DNA of 64,000 nucleotides, taken from JAVVHE01 sp032249695 (GTDB taxonomy: Bacteria > Pseudomonadota > Alphaproteobacteria > Sphingomonadales > Sphingomonadaceae). Under the pieces are notes generated by a model, which was given only the letters and a program-made list of their open reading frames with translations, was not told where the DNA came from and searched no databases. Within the stretch, counting starts at the first letter, position 1. Every line of letters starts with the position of its first letter. The stretch is taken from assembly GCA_032249695.1 (NCBI GenBank), contig JAVVHE010000014.1, positions 1 through 64,000 of the forward strand. Direction: 5' to 3'. Below are positions 51,943 to 61,133 of this stretch, piece by piece. Made by a program: the position numbers and the translations under genes.

Positions 51943-53069
51943 GCCACAGCCCGCGTGGCAAGGCGCGCGGCGCGGTTCACCGCGTCGATCGCTGCGTCGA
52001 TCTCGGGCCCGGTCGTGAAGCGGCCCCAGCCGAGCCTGAGCGTCGCCCGAGCCTCTCGCGGGGCAACCCCAATCGCCTTCAGCACATGGCTGTCGCGGCC
52101 AGCCGCGCTGGCGCAAGCGGAGCCCGACGAGCAGCTGACCTCGCGCGTCACCTCGGATAACAGCCGCGCGCCGTCGGCACCGGGGAAGCTGAGATTGAGG
52201 TTGCCGCGCCAGCGATCGGCGGTGGAGCCGTTGATCCGGAACGCGACGGCCAGCCGCGCCAGCGCGCGCTCCCACAGCGCGTCGACATGCGCGCGCTCGG
52301 CCGCACGCCGTCCCGCCGCTGCCTCGGCTGCCGCTCCGAAGCCTGCGGCGAGCGCCACCGACACGGTGCCCGAGCGCCCCGGCTCCTGCCCGCCGCCATG
52401 GGCGATGGTGCCGAGCGCGATGCCCGGCCGCACCCACAGCGCGCCGATGCCGACCGGGCCGTGGATCTTGTGCGCCGACAGGCTGGCGAGATCGACGCTC
52501 AGCGCCTCCGGATCGAACGCCAGCCGCCCGAAGCCCTGCGCGGCGTCGCAATGCATCAGCGCGCCCACCGCGCGCGCGCGCGCGGCGATCGCTGCAATCG
52601 GCTGGATCACGCCGATTTCGTTGTTGACCAGCATCGCCGACACCAGCGCCACGTCGGAAGCGAGCGCTGCGTCCAGCGCGCCGAAGTCGATGAGACCGTC
52701 CGGCTGCACGGGGAGCACCGTCAGCGCCGCACCCATCCGCTCCAGCGCGCGGGCTGTCTCCATGACCGCGCTATGCTCGGTTGCAAGCGTGACCACGCGC
52801 CGCCGTGTCTGGCCCGGAGCGGTGAGCGCGCCAGTCAGCGCCCAGTTGTCCGCCTCGGTGGCGCCGCTCGTGAAGCGCACGGCCTCGGGCGCAGCGTGCA
52901 GCGCCGCCGCGATCTGGCAGCGCGCGTGTTCCAGCGCGGCGTGCGCGCGGGCTCCGTCCCGATGCGCCGAGTGCGGATTGGCGGCCACGCCGGGCCGCAG
53001 CCACGGCTCCATCGCCGCCACCGCCTCGGGTCCAAGCGGGGTCGTCGCCTGATAATCCAGATAGATCAC
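51939..53069 (-). CDS. Cysteine desulfurase, second copy (NifS/IscS type)
   Basis: The 376-residue PLP enzyme removes sulfur from cysteine. It starts at a GTG overlapping the first desulfurase stop: VIYLDYQATTPLGPEAVAAM. The PLP Lys is in SLSAHKIHGPVG and the catalytic Cys loop reads EVSCSSGSACASAAGRDSHV with the cysteine inside SGSACAS. His for PLP stacking is in ATEHSAVMETA. It is similar to, but clearly different from, the neighbouring copy. Confidence 0.92.
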   Translation of the reverse strand: MIYLDYQATTPLGPEAVAAMEPWLRPGVAANPHSAHRDGARAHAALEHARCQIAAALHAAPEAVRFTSGATEADNWALTGALTAPGQTRRRVVTLATEHSAVMETARALERMGAALTVLPVQPDGLIDFGALDAALASDVALVSAMLVNNEIGVIQPIAAIAARARAVGALMHCDAAQGFGRLAFDPEALSVDLASLSAHKIHGPVGIGALWVRPGIALGTIAHGGGQEPGRSGTVSVALAAGFGAAAEAAAGRRAAERAHVDALWERALARLAVAFRINGSTADRWRGNLNLSFPGADGARLLSEVTREVSCSSGSACASAAGRDSHVLKAIGVAPREARATLRLGWGRFTTGPEIDAAIDAVNRAARLATRAVA

Positions 53070-54154
53070 GCCGCGCTCCGCGCTGCGAGCCGCCCTGCCA
53101 TCCGCGCATATGCCGCCGCGAACCGGTCGATCCCGTCGGCGGCGGTCGTCCAGCCGACCGACACGCGGATCGCCTCGCCCGCAGCGCGTTCGCTGATGCC
53201 CATCGCGGTCAGCACATGGCTCGCCCGCACGCGGCCCGACGAGCACGCCGCGCCCGCCGACACCGCGAAGCCCTCCAGATCGAGCGCCATCAGCTGCAGC
53301 TGCGCGTCGACCCCCGGCAGCGCGACGCAGCTGATGTGCGGCAGCCGCTCGCCCTCGCCGCCGATCACGCGGCCGCCCGCTGCCACCATCGCCGCCTCGG
53401 CGCGGTCGCGAAGCGCTGCGGCGCGCTCGCTCCAGCCAGCGTCGGCGGCGCGCGCGCGCATCGCCGACGCCCAGGCGATGGCGCCCAGCCAGTTCTCGGT
53501 GCCGGGCCGGTAGCCGCGTTCCTGCCCGCCGCCGATGCGCGGGCTGAGCAGGCCGAGATCGCGCACCAGCAGAGCGCCGCACCCGGCCGGTCCGCCGAGC
53601 TTGTGCGCGCTGACGGCGATGAAGTCGGCATCGGGCAGCGCCATGCGCCCGGCGCTCTGCACGCAATCGGCCAACAGCAGGCCGCCCTGCGCGCGCACCA
53701 GCGACGCCACCTGCGCCAGCGGCTGCACCACGCCCGTTTCGTTGTTGCCCTGCTGCACCGCCACCAGCGCGGGGCCACCCTCCGCTAGCATCGCCGCCAG
53801 GGCATTGAGCCGCACGCGCCCGCCCGCGTCGACCGGGATCACCCCGGCACGCGGCACCGCGCCCAGAACCGCCGCGTGCTCCACCGCCGAGACCAGCACG
53901 CGCCGTGCGCCCTCAACCCCCAGCCGGATCGCCTCGGTGCCGCCGCTTGTCAGGATGACCTCGCCGCGCCACCCCAACGCCGTTGCGATCTCCGCCCGCG
54001 CGGCTTCGAGCGCCGCACGGGCCGCTCGGCCCTCGGCATGGACCGACGACGGGTTGGCCGCGCGACCGCTCCAGGCAGCCATCGCCGCCGCCGCCGCTGG
54101 ATCGAGTGGCGCGGTTGCCGCGAAATCGAGATAGACCCGCGCGCCCGCCGTCAT
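53066..54154 (-). CDS. Cysteine desulfurase, first copy (NifS/IscS type)
   Basis: The 362-residue PLP enzyme contains VYLDFAATAPLDPAAAAAMA, SAVEHAAVLGAVPRAGVIPV, PLP Lys in AVSAHKLGGPAG and the Cys loop AVSAGAACSSGRVRASHVL. The start is ATG at 54154; an in-frame ATG at 54196 would add 14 residues without a better site. It is followed by the second desulfurase and ferredoxin in one operon. No IscU or SufB-type scaffold gene is adjacent in this window. Confidence 0.9.
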   Translation of the reverse strand: MTAGARVYLDFAATAPLDPAAAAAMAAWSGRAANPSSVHAEGRAARAALEAARAEIATALGWRGEVILTSGGTEAIRLGVEGARRVLVSAVEHAAVLGAVPRAGVIPVDAGGRVRLNALAAMLAEGGPALVAVQQGNNETGVVQPLAQVASLVRAQGGLLLADCVQSAGRMALPDADFIAVSAHKLGGPAGCGALLVRDLGLLSPRIGGGQERGYRPGTENWLGAIAWASAMRARAADAGWSERAAALRDRAEAAMVAAGGRVIGGEGERLPHISCVALPGVDAQLQLMALDLEGFAVSAGAACSSGRVRASHVLTAMGISERAAGEAIRVSVGWTTAADGIDRFAAAYARMAGRLAARSAA

Positions 54155-54172
54155 CGTGCCGCCATCAACCTG

Positions 54173-54201
54173 TTGGGCGTTTGCATCCGTCGCCATATAG
54201 G
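54173..54201 (+). promoter_or_regulatory. Possible promoter of the alpha/beta hydrolase gene
   Basis: TTGGGC (54173-54178) and TATAGG (54196-54201) are 17 bases apart on the plus strand, 46 bases before the hydrolase ATG. It lies in the divergent spacer to the desulfurase operon. Confidence 0.35.
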
Positions 54202-54247
54202 GAGCAACCGCACCGGCGGCACGCCGCCCGACAGACCTTAAGGACCG

Positions 54248-54895
54248 ATGCCCGAAGTCATCTTTCCCGGCCCCGATGGCCGCCTGGAGGGCCGTTACCA
54301 GCCCGGCCCGCGCCCCCGCTCCCCGCTCGCGCTCATCCTCCACCCGCACAGCCTCGCGCGTGGCACGATGAACAACCCCATCGTGTTCCAGCTGTACAAG
54401 CTCTACACCGATCGCGGCTTCGCCACCTTGCGCTTCAACTTCCGCGGAGTCGGCCGCAGCCAGGGCGAGTTCGACAACGGAGTCGGCGAATTGTCCGACG
54501 CTGCGTCGGCGCTCGATTGGCTGCAGCAATATAATCCGGAAGCGCCGATGACGTGGGTCGCCGGCTTCAGCTTCGGTGCGTGGATCGGGATGCAGCTGCT
54601 GATGCGCCGGCCGGAGATCAAGGGCTTCATCTCGGTCGCGCCCCCCGCCTCCATGTACGATTTCGGCTTCCTCGCGCCGTGCCCGTCGTCGGGCCTGATC
54701 GTGCAGGGGGGGCAGGACGAGATTGCGACACCATCCGCCACGCAGAAGCTGGTCGACAAGCTGAAAACTCAGCGCCACATCACGATCGAGCATCAGGTGA
54801 TCGACAGCGCCAACCATTTCTTCGAGCGCGAGCTGGACGACCTGATGGCGATCTGCGGCGCCTATGTGGACCGCCGCATCGCGATGGGGCGCTAG
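54248..54895 (+). CDS. Alpha/beta hydrolase of the COG2945 type
   Basis: The 215-residue protein carries GPDGRLEGRYQPG, LILHPHSLARGTMNNPIV, LRFNFRGVGRSQGEFDNGVG and the nucleophile elbow GFSFGAWIG, then IVQGGQDEIATPSATQKLVD and DSANHFFERELDDL (His). The set GxSxG, Asp, His is complete. COG2945 members are predicted small esterases with no known substrate. It is divergent from the desulfurase operon, an arrangement I recall near Fe-S genes in sphingomonads. Confidence 0.88.
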   Translation: MPEVIFPGPDGRLEGRYQPGPRPRSPLALILHPHSLARGTMNNPIVFQLYKLYTDRGFATLRFNFRGVGRSQGEFDNGVGELSDAASALDWLQQYNPEAPMTWVAGFSFGAWIGMQLLMRRPEIKGFISVAPPASMYDFGFLAPCPSSGLIVQGGQDEIATPSATQKLVDKLKTQRHITIEHQVIDSANHFFERELDDLMAICGAYVDRRIAMGR

Positions 54896-55148
54896 CCCGG
54901 GCCGCATCGACCGCGCGGGGGCCGGGGCGGCACACCCTTGGTCCAGGCAGCGCGCCCGACGGCTCGAACCCGTCGACCCTCTCCCCAGCAGGCGTGGACG
55001 AGGCGGCGATCCCGTCGGCCTCTTCCGCGCTGATCGCCCGCGATGCCGCCGCTCGCTCCACCGGCTTAGCGCTGCCGTGCATAATCTGTCAGGACGGTAA
55101 GGTGCCGGACCGAGTTCCAGCAAGCGAACGGTGCCTAGTTGCCCGCGC
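54896..55148. other. Intergenic spacer with a tRNA T-arm-like hairpin
   Basis: No gene is supported in this 253-base spacer. On the minus strand 54958-54974 gives GACGG-GTTCGAG-CCGTC, followed by GGGCGCG, which mimics a T-arm and the 3' half of an acceptor stem, but no D-arm, anticodon arm or matching 5' acceptor strand is found. A promoter for the efflux operon must lie here; I cannot point to one. Confidence 0.4.
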
Positions 55149-56351
55149 ATGATCCTTGGGCACCGGACACGGAACCGCCTCTACACAGCCGTGCCGCTTG
55201 TGCTGATCCTCGGCGCCGGCGGCGCGCTGCTGTTCGCGCAGCAGGCGCCCCGCGCCCATGCCGCCCCGCCTCCTGCTCCGACGGCGCCCGGCACCTTCCG
55301 GCCGACCGACGCCCAGTGGCGGGGGCTGGCCTTCGCAACCGCCGAAGCGCGCGATTTCGCGCCCACGATCAACAGCGACGGCGTGATCCAGGGCGACGAG
55401 ACGCGGACAATTCCGATCTTTTCGCCATTCACCGGCCGGATCGCGCGGGTGTTCGTGGAAAGCGGCCAACATGTCGCCCGCGGCGCGCCGCTGTTTGCGG
55501 TGCAAGCCGCCGAACTGGTGCAGGCCGCGGCTGACCTGCGCACCGCCGAAGCGCAACGCGCCGCGGCTCGGACGGCGCTTGACGTCGCCAGCGCGGCCTA
55601 CGATCGGCAGCAGCGGCTGCTCGCGGGCGGGGCGACTGCGACCAAGGACGCACAAGCGGCAGCGGTCGATCGCGCGAATGCGCAGAACGCGCTCGCTGCG
55701 GCGGATGCGAGCCTCACAGCCGCGCGCGGTCGCCTCGCTGTCCTCGGCCAAACCGGCGCCGGCCGCGACGCGACGGGCGTTGTCCGCGCGCCCGTTGGCG
55801 GAACGATCACCACGCGGTCGGTCGGCGCCGGACAATTTGTGCAAAGCGCTGCGGGAGGCGCAGCGACACCGCTGCTGACGCTTACCGATCTCAGCCGCGT
55901 CTGGCTGGTCGCCAACCTGCGCGAGGCCGATGCGACGCGCGTTCGACCCGGCGACCGGATCGAAGCACGGGTGGCCGGGCTGCCGGGCCGCAGCTTCACC
56001 GGCACGATCACGACCGTCGGGGCGACGGTCGACCCGGCCAGCCGCCGGATCACCGCGCGCGCGACGATCGACAACCCCGGCGGCATGCTGCGTCCCGGCA
56101 TGTTCGCGTCGATGCGCGTGCTGGAGGGGACCGCCGATCGGCGGGTGAGCGTCCCCGAACAGGCCGTGGTCTATGAGGGCGACGGAGCGCGGCTGTGGAT
56201 CGCGCGGCCCGATCGGACGCTCGCCTTGCGCCAGATCACCGTCGGCCGCTCCGACGGCGGGCAGGTCGAGGTTCTGGCCGGACTGTCGCCGGGTGACCGG
56301 GTGGTGACCGCCGGCTCGCTGTTCATCGACCGCGCCGCGCACGCGGAATAA
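55149..56351 (+). CDS. RND efflux periplasmic adaptor (CzcB/CusB type)
   Basis: The 400-residue membrane-fusion protein has an N-terminal signal/anchor (YTAVPLVLILGAGGALLFAQ) and the usual order: barrel-sandwich half-motif PIFSPFTGRIARVFVESGQH, a long coiled-coil hairpin (residues about 130-210), the second half-motif VRAPVGGTITTRSVGAGQFV, then a beta-barrel (VWLVANLREADATRVRPGD) and a membrane-proximal domain ending LSPGDRVVTAGSLFIDRAAH. It bridges the inner-membrane pump and the outer-membrane channel. The ATG at 55149 is preferred to an upstream GTG. It overlaps the pump gene by one base. Confidence 0.9.
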   Translation: MILGHRTRNRLYTAVPLVLILGAGGALLFAQQAPRAHAAPPPAPTAPGTFRPTDAQWRGLAFATAEARDFAPTINSDGVIQGDETRTIPIFSPFTGRIARVFVESGQHVARGAPLFAVQAAELVQAAADLRTAEAQRAAARTALDVASAAYDRQQRLLAGGATATKDAQAAAVDRANAQNALAAADASLTAARGRLAVLGQTGAGRDATGVVRAPVGGTITTRSVGAGQFVQSAAGGAATPLLTLTDLSRVWLVANLREADATRVRPGDRIEARVAGLPGRSFTGTITTVGATVDPASRRITARATIDNPGGMLRPGMFASMRVLEGTADRRVSVPEQAVVYEGDGARLWIARPDRTLALRQITVGRSDGGQVEVLAGLSPGDRVVTAGSLFIDRAAHAE

Positions 56352-59300
56352 TGGACGCCGCCATCGCCTTTTCGCTCCGCCGCGCGGGGCTGGTGGCGCT
56401 GCTTGCGCTGATTCTGGCCGCCGCCGGCTTCGCCGCGTTCGTCAACCTCAATATCGAAGCCTATCCCGACCCGGTGCCGCCGCTGGTGGAGATCGTCACG
56501 CAGGCGCCCGGCCAGTCCGCCGAGGAGATTGAGCGCTACGTCACCATTCCCATCGAAGTGCAGATGGCGGGCATCCCGCATGTGACCGCGATCCGGTCGA
56601 TCAGCCTGTTCGGCCTTTCGGACGTGAAGGTGCAGTTCACCTATGATTTCACCTTCCCCGAAGCCGAACAGCGCGTGCTCAACCGCCTCGGCCAGCTTGG
56701 GCCTCTGCCCCAGGGCGCGCAGCCGCTGATCTCTCCGCAATCGCCGATCGGCGAAATCTACCGCTTCCGGCTGGTGGGACCGCCGGGCTATTCGGTGATG
56801 GACCTGAAGACGCTGGCCGATTGGGTCGTGCTGCGGCGGCTGAAGGCCGTGCCTGGCGTGATCGACGTGACCAACTGGGGCGGCAAATCGAAAGCCTACG
56901 AGGTGATCGTCGATCGCCGGAAGCTCGTCAGCTACGGGGTGTCGATCGGCCAGGTGATCCAGGCGGTGAACCAGGGCAACCTGAATGTCGGCGGCCAGAC
57001 GGTCAATATCGGCGAACAGGCGGCCATCGTCCGCGGAGTCGGCCTGATCCGATCGATGGCGGACCTGCGCGCGACTTCGGTCGCTACGCGCAACGGCTCA
57101 CCCGTGCTGCTGTCGGATATCGCCGAGGTGAAGATCGGGCATCAGCCGCGGCTGGGGATCGCGGGCCAGGACGGCGATGGCGACATTTTGGAGGGCGTGG
57201 TGCTGATGCAGCGCGGCGCCGAGAGCTTGCCGACGATCCGCGCGGTCGAGGCCGAGGTCCGGCGCATCAACGCGAGCGACGTGCTGCCGCCGGGCGTGCG
57301 CATCCAGCCGATCTACGACCGCTCGACGCTCATTGGGCTGACGACCGACACCGTCATCCACAACATGGTCGCTGGCATCCTGCTGATCTTCGCGATCCAG
57401 TGGATTTTTCTCGGCGACGTGCGCTCGGCGCTGATCGTGTCGGCGACGGTGCCGTTCGCTTTGGCCTTCGCGCTGCTCATCATGACCGCACGCGGCGAAT
57501 CGGCCAACCTGCTGTCGATCGGCGCAATCGACTTCGGGCTGATCGTCGACGCGACCGTCATCATGGTGGAGAATATCTACCGCAACCTTGCGGAACATCT
57601 GCCCGAACGCCAGCCTACCAACGCCGCCGACGCGGTCCGCCTGCGCTTCGTCACGATCGCGCGCGCAGCGCGGCAGGTGAACGGGGCAATCTTCTTTGCG
57701 GCGATCATCATCATCGTCAGCTTCCTGCCGCTGTTTACGCTGACTGGCGTTGAGGGGCACATCTTCGGGCCGATGGCGCGAACCTACGCCTACGCGATCA
57801 TCGGCGGGCTGATCGCCACCTTCACCGTCACCCCGGCGCTCTCCATGCTGCTGTTCAGGCGGCGTCTGGACGAGCGCGAGACGCTCGCCGCGCGCTCGCT
57901 CCGGCGGGCGTATCAGCCTGCGCTCGCCTGGGCGCTCGATCACCGCCCGGTGATGCTGGCGGGCGCGGCGACGCTCGCCCTGCTGACCGCGCTCGGCGCG
58001 AGCCAGCTCGGCGTTGAGTTCCTGCCCAAGCTGGAGGAGGGCAACCTCTGGATCCGCGCCACCATGCCCGCGACGATCAGCCTGGAAGCGGGCACGCCGC
58101 CCGTCGACCGGATGCGCGCGGTGCTGAAGAGTTTTCCGGAGGTCGTGACCGTCGTGTCGCAGCACGGCCGCCCCGACGACGGCACCGACGCGACGGGCTT
58201 CTACAACGCCGAGTTCTTCGTGCCGCTGAAGCCTCAGGATCAGTGGCCGGGCGGCGTCAGCAAGGAGAGCCTGACCCAATCGATGCAGAAGGCGCTCGTC
58301 GACCGCTTCCCCGGTGTGTCGTTCGATTTCAGCCAGACGATCGAATCGAATGTTGAAGAAGCCGCATCGGGCGTGAAGGGCGCCAATTCGATCAAGCTGT
58401 TCGGCCCGGACCTTGCGCAATTGCAGGAGACCGCGGTCCAGATCCGCAACGCCATCGTGCGCGTGCCGGGCATCACCGACGTGTCGGTGCTGCCGCCGCT
58501 GGGCCAGCCCACCGTCCGCATCGACGTCGATCGCGCAAAGGCGGCGCGTTATGGGCTGGGGACGGCCGACATCAACGCGGTGGTGCAGGCCGCGATCGGC
58601 GGCTCGGCCGCGGCTGCGAACCTGTTCGAGCCCGGATCGGACCGCAATTTCCCCATCGTCGTCCGCCTGGCGGCCGAGCAGCGCGGCAGCATCGACTCGA
58701 TCCGGCGCATCCCGGTCATCGTCCCCAGCCCCACGGGCAGCGGCACGGCGGCGGTGGACCTGCAGGATCTGGCCGACGTGCATTTCGCGACCGGCGCGTC
58801 GTTCGTCTATCGCGAGGGGCAGGCGCGCTATGTGCCGATCGCCTTCTCGGTGCGCGGGCGCGACCTCGGGGGGGCGATCACGGACGCGCAGGCAGCGGTG
58901 GCGAAGGGCGTGCGCGTGCCTCCCGGCTACCACACCGAATGGGTCGGCGAGCTCACCAGCCTTCAGGACGCGATCCACCGGCTGCAGATCGTCGTCCCGC
59001 TCAGCCTCGCGATCATTGTGTTCCTCCTCTTCCTCCACTTCAGTTCAATCGGCCAAACCGCCATCGCCGCAAGCGTTATTCCGATGGCAACGATCGGTGG
59101 CATCGTCTCGTTGCTGCTGACGGGCACGCCGTTCAGCGTCTCGGCAGCGATCGGGTTCATCGCCCTGTTCGGCATCTCGGTAACAGGCGGGCTGGTCGTG
59201 GTCGGCCAGTACCGCGTTCGCGTTGCCGAGGGCGCGGGCCGGATCCGGGCGGCGTTTGACGCGGGCACCGGCCAGTTGCGCCCGGTCGTGATGACCTGCG

Positions 59301-59509
59301 TGGTCGCCGCGCTCGGCCTGCTGCCCGCCGCAGTCTCAAGCGGGATCGGCAGCCAGGTGCAGAAGCCGCTCGCGATCGTGGTGGTGGGTGGCGTGCTACT
59401 TGCGCCGGTATTTATCCTGCTGCTGGTGCCGGTGCTGCTGGCACTGCTGCCCGTCCCCGCCCGCAACGATCGTCCCGACCCCGCGATGGAACTGATGCGG
59501 CACACATGA
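56351..59509 (+). CDS. RND efflux pump, heavy-metal (CzcA/CusA) family
   Basis: The 1052-residue inner-membrane pump has twelve membrane helices in two repeats. The HME-family signature in the fourth helix reads AIDFGLIVDATVIMVENIYR: the proton-relay Asp, Asp and Glu are kept, while the usual Gly after the second Asp is Ala. Other landmarks are EIVTQAPGQSAEEIERYVTI, NLGQVIQAVNQG-like SIGQVIQAVNQGNLNVGG and HGRPDDGTDATGFYNAEFFV. It probably exports divalent or monovalent metal ions; the metal cannot be told because the methionine/His sites are not clear by eye. It overlaps the channel gene by four bases. Confidence 0.92.
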   Translation: MDAAIAFSLRRAGLVALLALILAAAGFAAFVNLNIEAYPDPVPPLVEIVTQAPGQSAEEIERYVTIPIEVQMAGIPHVTAIRSISLFGLSDVKVQFTYDFTFPEAEQRVLNRLGQLGPLPQGAQPLISPQSPIGEIYRFRLVGPPGYSVMDLKTLADWVVLRRLKAVPGVIDVTNWGGKSKAYEVIVDRRKLVSYGVSIGQVIQAVNQGNLNVGGQTVNIGEQAAIVRGVGLIRSMADLRATSVATRNGSPVLLSDIAEVKIGHQPRLGIAGQDGDGDILEGVVLMQRGAESLPTIRAVEAEVRRINASDVLPPGVRIQPIYDRSTLIGLTTDTVIHNMVAGILLIFAIQWIFLGDVRSALIVSATVPFALAFALLIMTARGESANLLSIGAIDFGLIVDATVIMVENIYRNLAEHLPERQPTNAADAVRLRFVTIARAARQVNGAIFFAAIIIIVSFLPLFTLTGVEGHIFGPMARTYAYAIIGGLIATFTVTPALSMLLFRRRLDERETLAARSLRRAYQPALAWALDHRPVMLAGAATLALLTALGASQLGVEFLPKLEEGNLWIRATMPATISLEAGTPPVDRMRAVLKSFPEVVTVVSQHGRPDDGTDATGFYNAEFFVPLKPQDQWPGGVSKESLTQSMQKALVDRFPGVSFDFSQTIESNVEEAASGVKGANSIKLFGPDLAQLQETAVQIRNAIVRVPGITDVSVLPPLGQPTVRIDVDRAKAARYGLGTADINAVVQAAIGGSAAAANLFEPGSDRNFPIVVRLAAEQRGSIDSIRRIPVIVPSPTGSGTAAVDLQDLADVHFATGASFVYREGQARYVPIAFSVRGRDLGGAITDAQAAVAKGVRVPPGYHTEWVGELTSLQDAIHRLQIVVPLSLAIIVFLLFLHFSSIGQTAIAASVIPMATIGGIVSLLLTGTPFSVSAAIGFIALFGISVTGGLVVVGQYRVRVAEGAGRIRAAFDAGTGQLRPVVMTCVVAALGLLPAAVSSGIGSQVQKPLAIVVVGGVLLAPVFILLLVPVLLALLPVPARNDRPDPAMELMRHT

Positions 59510-60921
59510 ACCCGATCCGCCTCCTGCCGCTCATCATGCTCTCAGCCTGCGCCGTAGGGCCGACCTACCGCGTGCCGCCGCCGCCGTCGGCCACCACCTA
59601 CACGCGCGCGCCCGCAGCAGCAGCCGACCAGCCGCTTGTCGACGTGCAGACCGTCCCCGCCAAGTGGTGGGAAGGCTTCGGCTCCACGACGCTTAATGCG
59701 CTCGTATCTGAAGCGCTGCGGAACAGCCCTACGGTCGACGCCGCCGAAGCTGCCCTCCGCCAGAGCCGCGCGCTCTACCGCCAGCAGCGGGCGTTACTGT
59801 TTCCGAATGTGGCGCTGACTCCCAACTACCAAACCGGTCGCGCCTCAGCTGAGGTGCAGTCGCCGCTCGCTAACAACCAGTTGAGCTACTCGCTGCTGAC
59901 CGCCGGCGTGACCGTCGGGTTCAATCCTGACGTGTTCGGCGGCGTGCGCCGCGGCGTCGAGGGCGCGCGTGCGCAGGCCGAAGCAGCAGGCTACCAGCGC
60001 GACGCGGCCCGCGCGACGATCGCCGGGAACGTCGTCACAACCGTCATCGCCATCGCCGGACTCGACGCGCAGGCCGACGCGTTGCGGCAGGCGATCGCAG
60101 CGCAGCAGGCGAGCGTCGAGACCGCACGGAAACAAGCAGCGGAGGGCCAGATCGCCGCGGCCGACATCGCGGCCTTCGAAGCGCAGCTGGCAAGCAGCCG
60201 CGCCCAGCTCGCAGCGATCGAGCGCGCGCGGGCGCTGGCGCACAACAGCCTCGCCGTGCTGATCGGCCGGACACCCGACCAGGCGCCTTCAGGCCTCCCG
60301 TCGCTTAGCCAGCTGCGCTTGCCAGCCAGCCTTCCGCTAATCGCGCCGTCACAGCTGGTGGAGACCCGGCCCGACATCCGCGCCGCCGCGGCGAACCTCC
60401 ACGCAGCGACAGCGGCGGTTGGCGTCGCCGTCTCTGCGCGGCTGCCGGTCTTCAACCTTGCAGCCAATGGCGGTGGTGCTTCGGAAGTGGTCGGCCGACT
60501 GTTCCGCAGCGAGAACCTGTTCTGGTCGCTGGTCGCCGGCATGTCCGCTCCGCTGTTCGACGCGGGCGGCTTGAAGCAAGGCGAGCGCGCAGCGCGCGCT
60601 GGGCTGGACGTCGCAAAGGCCAACTACCGGCAAGCGGTGTTGACCGGCCTGCAGAACGTCGCCGACGCGCTGGAGGCGATCGCTGCCGACCGCGGCGCCG
60701 AGCTTTCGGCCACCGAGGCGCGCGCCGCCGCAGACCGGTCGCTGGCCGCGGTGCAGTTGCAGCGCCGCGAAGGCGCGGTCGGCGCGGTCCCGCTGCTAGC
60801 CGCACAGGCCGCCGACGCAGCGGCCACCCAGCAGCTCGCCGCAATCCACGCGGCCCGGCTCGCGGACAGCGCTGCACTGTTCGTGGCCCTCGGCGGCGGC
60901 ACGCAGACGCCCGCCCGCTGA
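59506..60921 (+). CDS. Outer-membrane efflux lipoprotein (NodT family)
   Basis: The 471-residue outer-membrane factor has a lipobox (IMLSAC) at its N-terminus, then VGPTYRVPPPPSAT, KWWEGFGSTTLNALVSEALR and two long helical hairpin repeats. The family marks RPDIRAAAANLHAATAAVGV and VPLFDAGG-like APLFDAGGLKQGE are present. It forms the exit duct of the tripartite pump with the two genes before it. The operon order adaptor-pump-channel with overlaps indicates a single transcript. Confidence 0.9.
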   Translation: MNPIRLLPLIMLSACAVGPTYRVPPPPSATTYTRAPAAAADQPLVDVQTVPAKWWEGFGSTTLNALVSEALRNSPTVDAAEAALRQSRALYRQQRALLFPNVALTPNYQTGRASAEVQSPLANNQLSYSLLTAGVTVGFNPDVFGGVRRGVEGARAQAEAAGYQRDAARATIAGNVVTTVIAIAGLDAQADALRQAIAAQQASVETARKQAAEGQIAAADIAAFEAQLASSRAQLAAIERARALAHNSLAVLIGRTPDQAPSGLPSLSQLRLPASLPLIAPSQLVETRPDIRAAAANLHAATAAVGVAVSARLPVFNLAANGGGASEVVGRLFRSENLFWSLVAGMSAPLFDAGGLKQGERAARAGLDVAKANYRQAVLTGLQNVADALEAIAADRGAELSATEARAAADRSLAAVQLQRREGAVGAVPLLAAQAADAAATQQLAAIHAARLADSAALFVALGGGTQTPAR

Positions 60922-60966
60922 TCCTGCGCGCACGGGTGCGGAGAGATGCGCGCAATCAACGAATGA

Positions 60967-61043
60967 TGGCGCGCCCGGAACGATTCGAACGTCCGACCCT
61001 CAGATTCGTAGTCTGATGCTCTATCCAGCTGAGCTACGGGCGC
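60967..61043 (-). tRNA. tRNA-Arg (anticodon ACG)
   Basis: On the minus strand the sequence starts GCGCCCGTAGCTCAGCTGG and folds into a full cloverleaf: acceptor GCGCCCG/CGGGCGC, D-arm with TAGCTCAGCTGGATAGAGCA-type core, anticodon stem CAGAC/GTCTG equivalent with loop CTACGAA (anticodon ACG), T-arm GGACG-TTCGAAT-CGTTC region and encoded CCA (60967-60969). ACG is read as ICG and decodes CGU/CGC/CGA. It lies between two plus-strand genes and faces the other way. Confidence 0.93.
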
Positions 61044-61053
61044 GTGACTACGG

Positions 61054-61082
61054 CCCATAGGCCCGGTTCGCGCGCGGTGCAA
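61054..61082 (-). promoter_or_regulatory. Promoter of tRNA-Arg with overlapping palindrome
   Basis: On the minus strand TTGCAC (61077-61082) and TATGGG (61054-61059) are 17 bases apart, and the -10 ends 10 bases before the tRNA 5' end. A perfect palindrome AACCCGC-GT-GCGGGTT (61081-61096) begins at the -35 element and could be a protein-binding site. Confidence 0.5.
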
Positions 61083-61133
61083 CCCGCGTGCGGGTTGCGG
61101 GCACGGACTCCCGGCCGTAGGCCCGCAGACGAC

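Noticed and set aside
54951..54974. Possible tRNA or att remnant (T-arm GACGG-GTTCGAG-CCGTC plus GGGCGCG)
   Set aside because: No 5' acceptor strand, D-arm or anticodon arm could be found upstream on the minus strand, and it does not match the tRNA-Arg at 60967-61043 closely enough to be its copy.
57098..59038. 646-codon open frame opposite the RND pump
   Set aside because: It has Arg/His/Asp-rich low-complexity composition, no family likeness, and is fully antisense to a well-supported pump gene.
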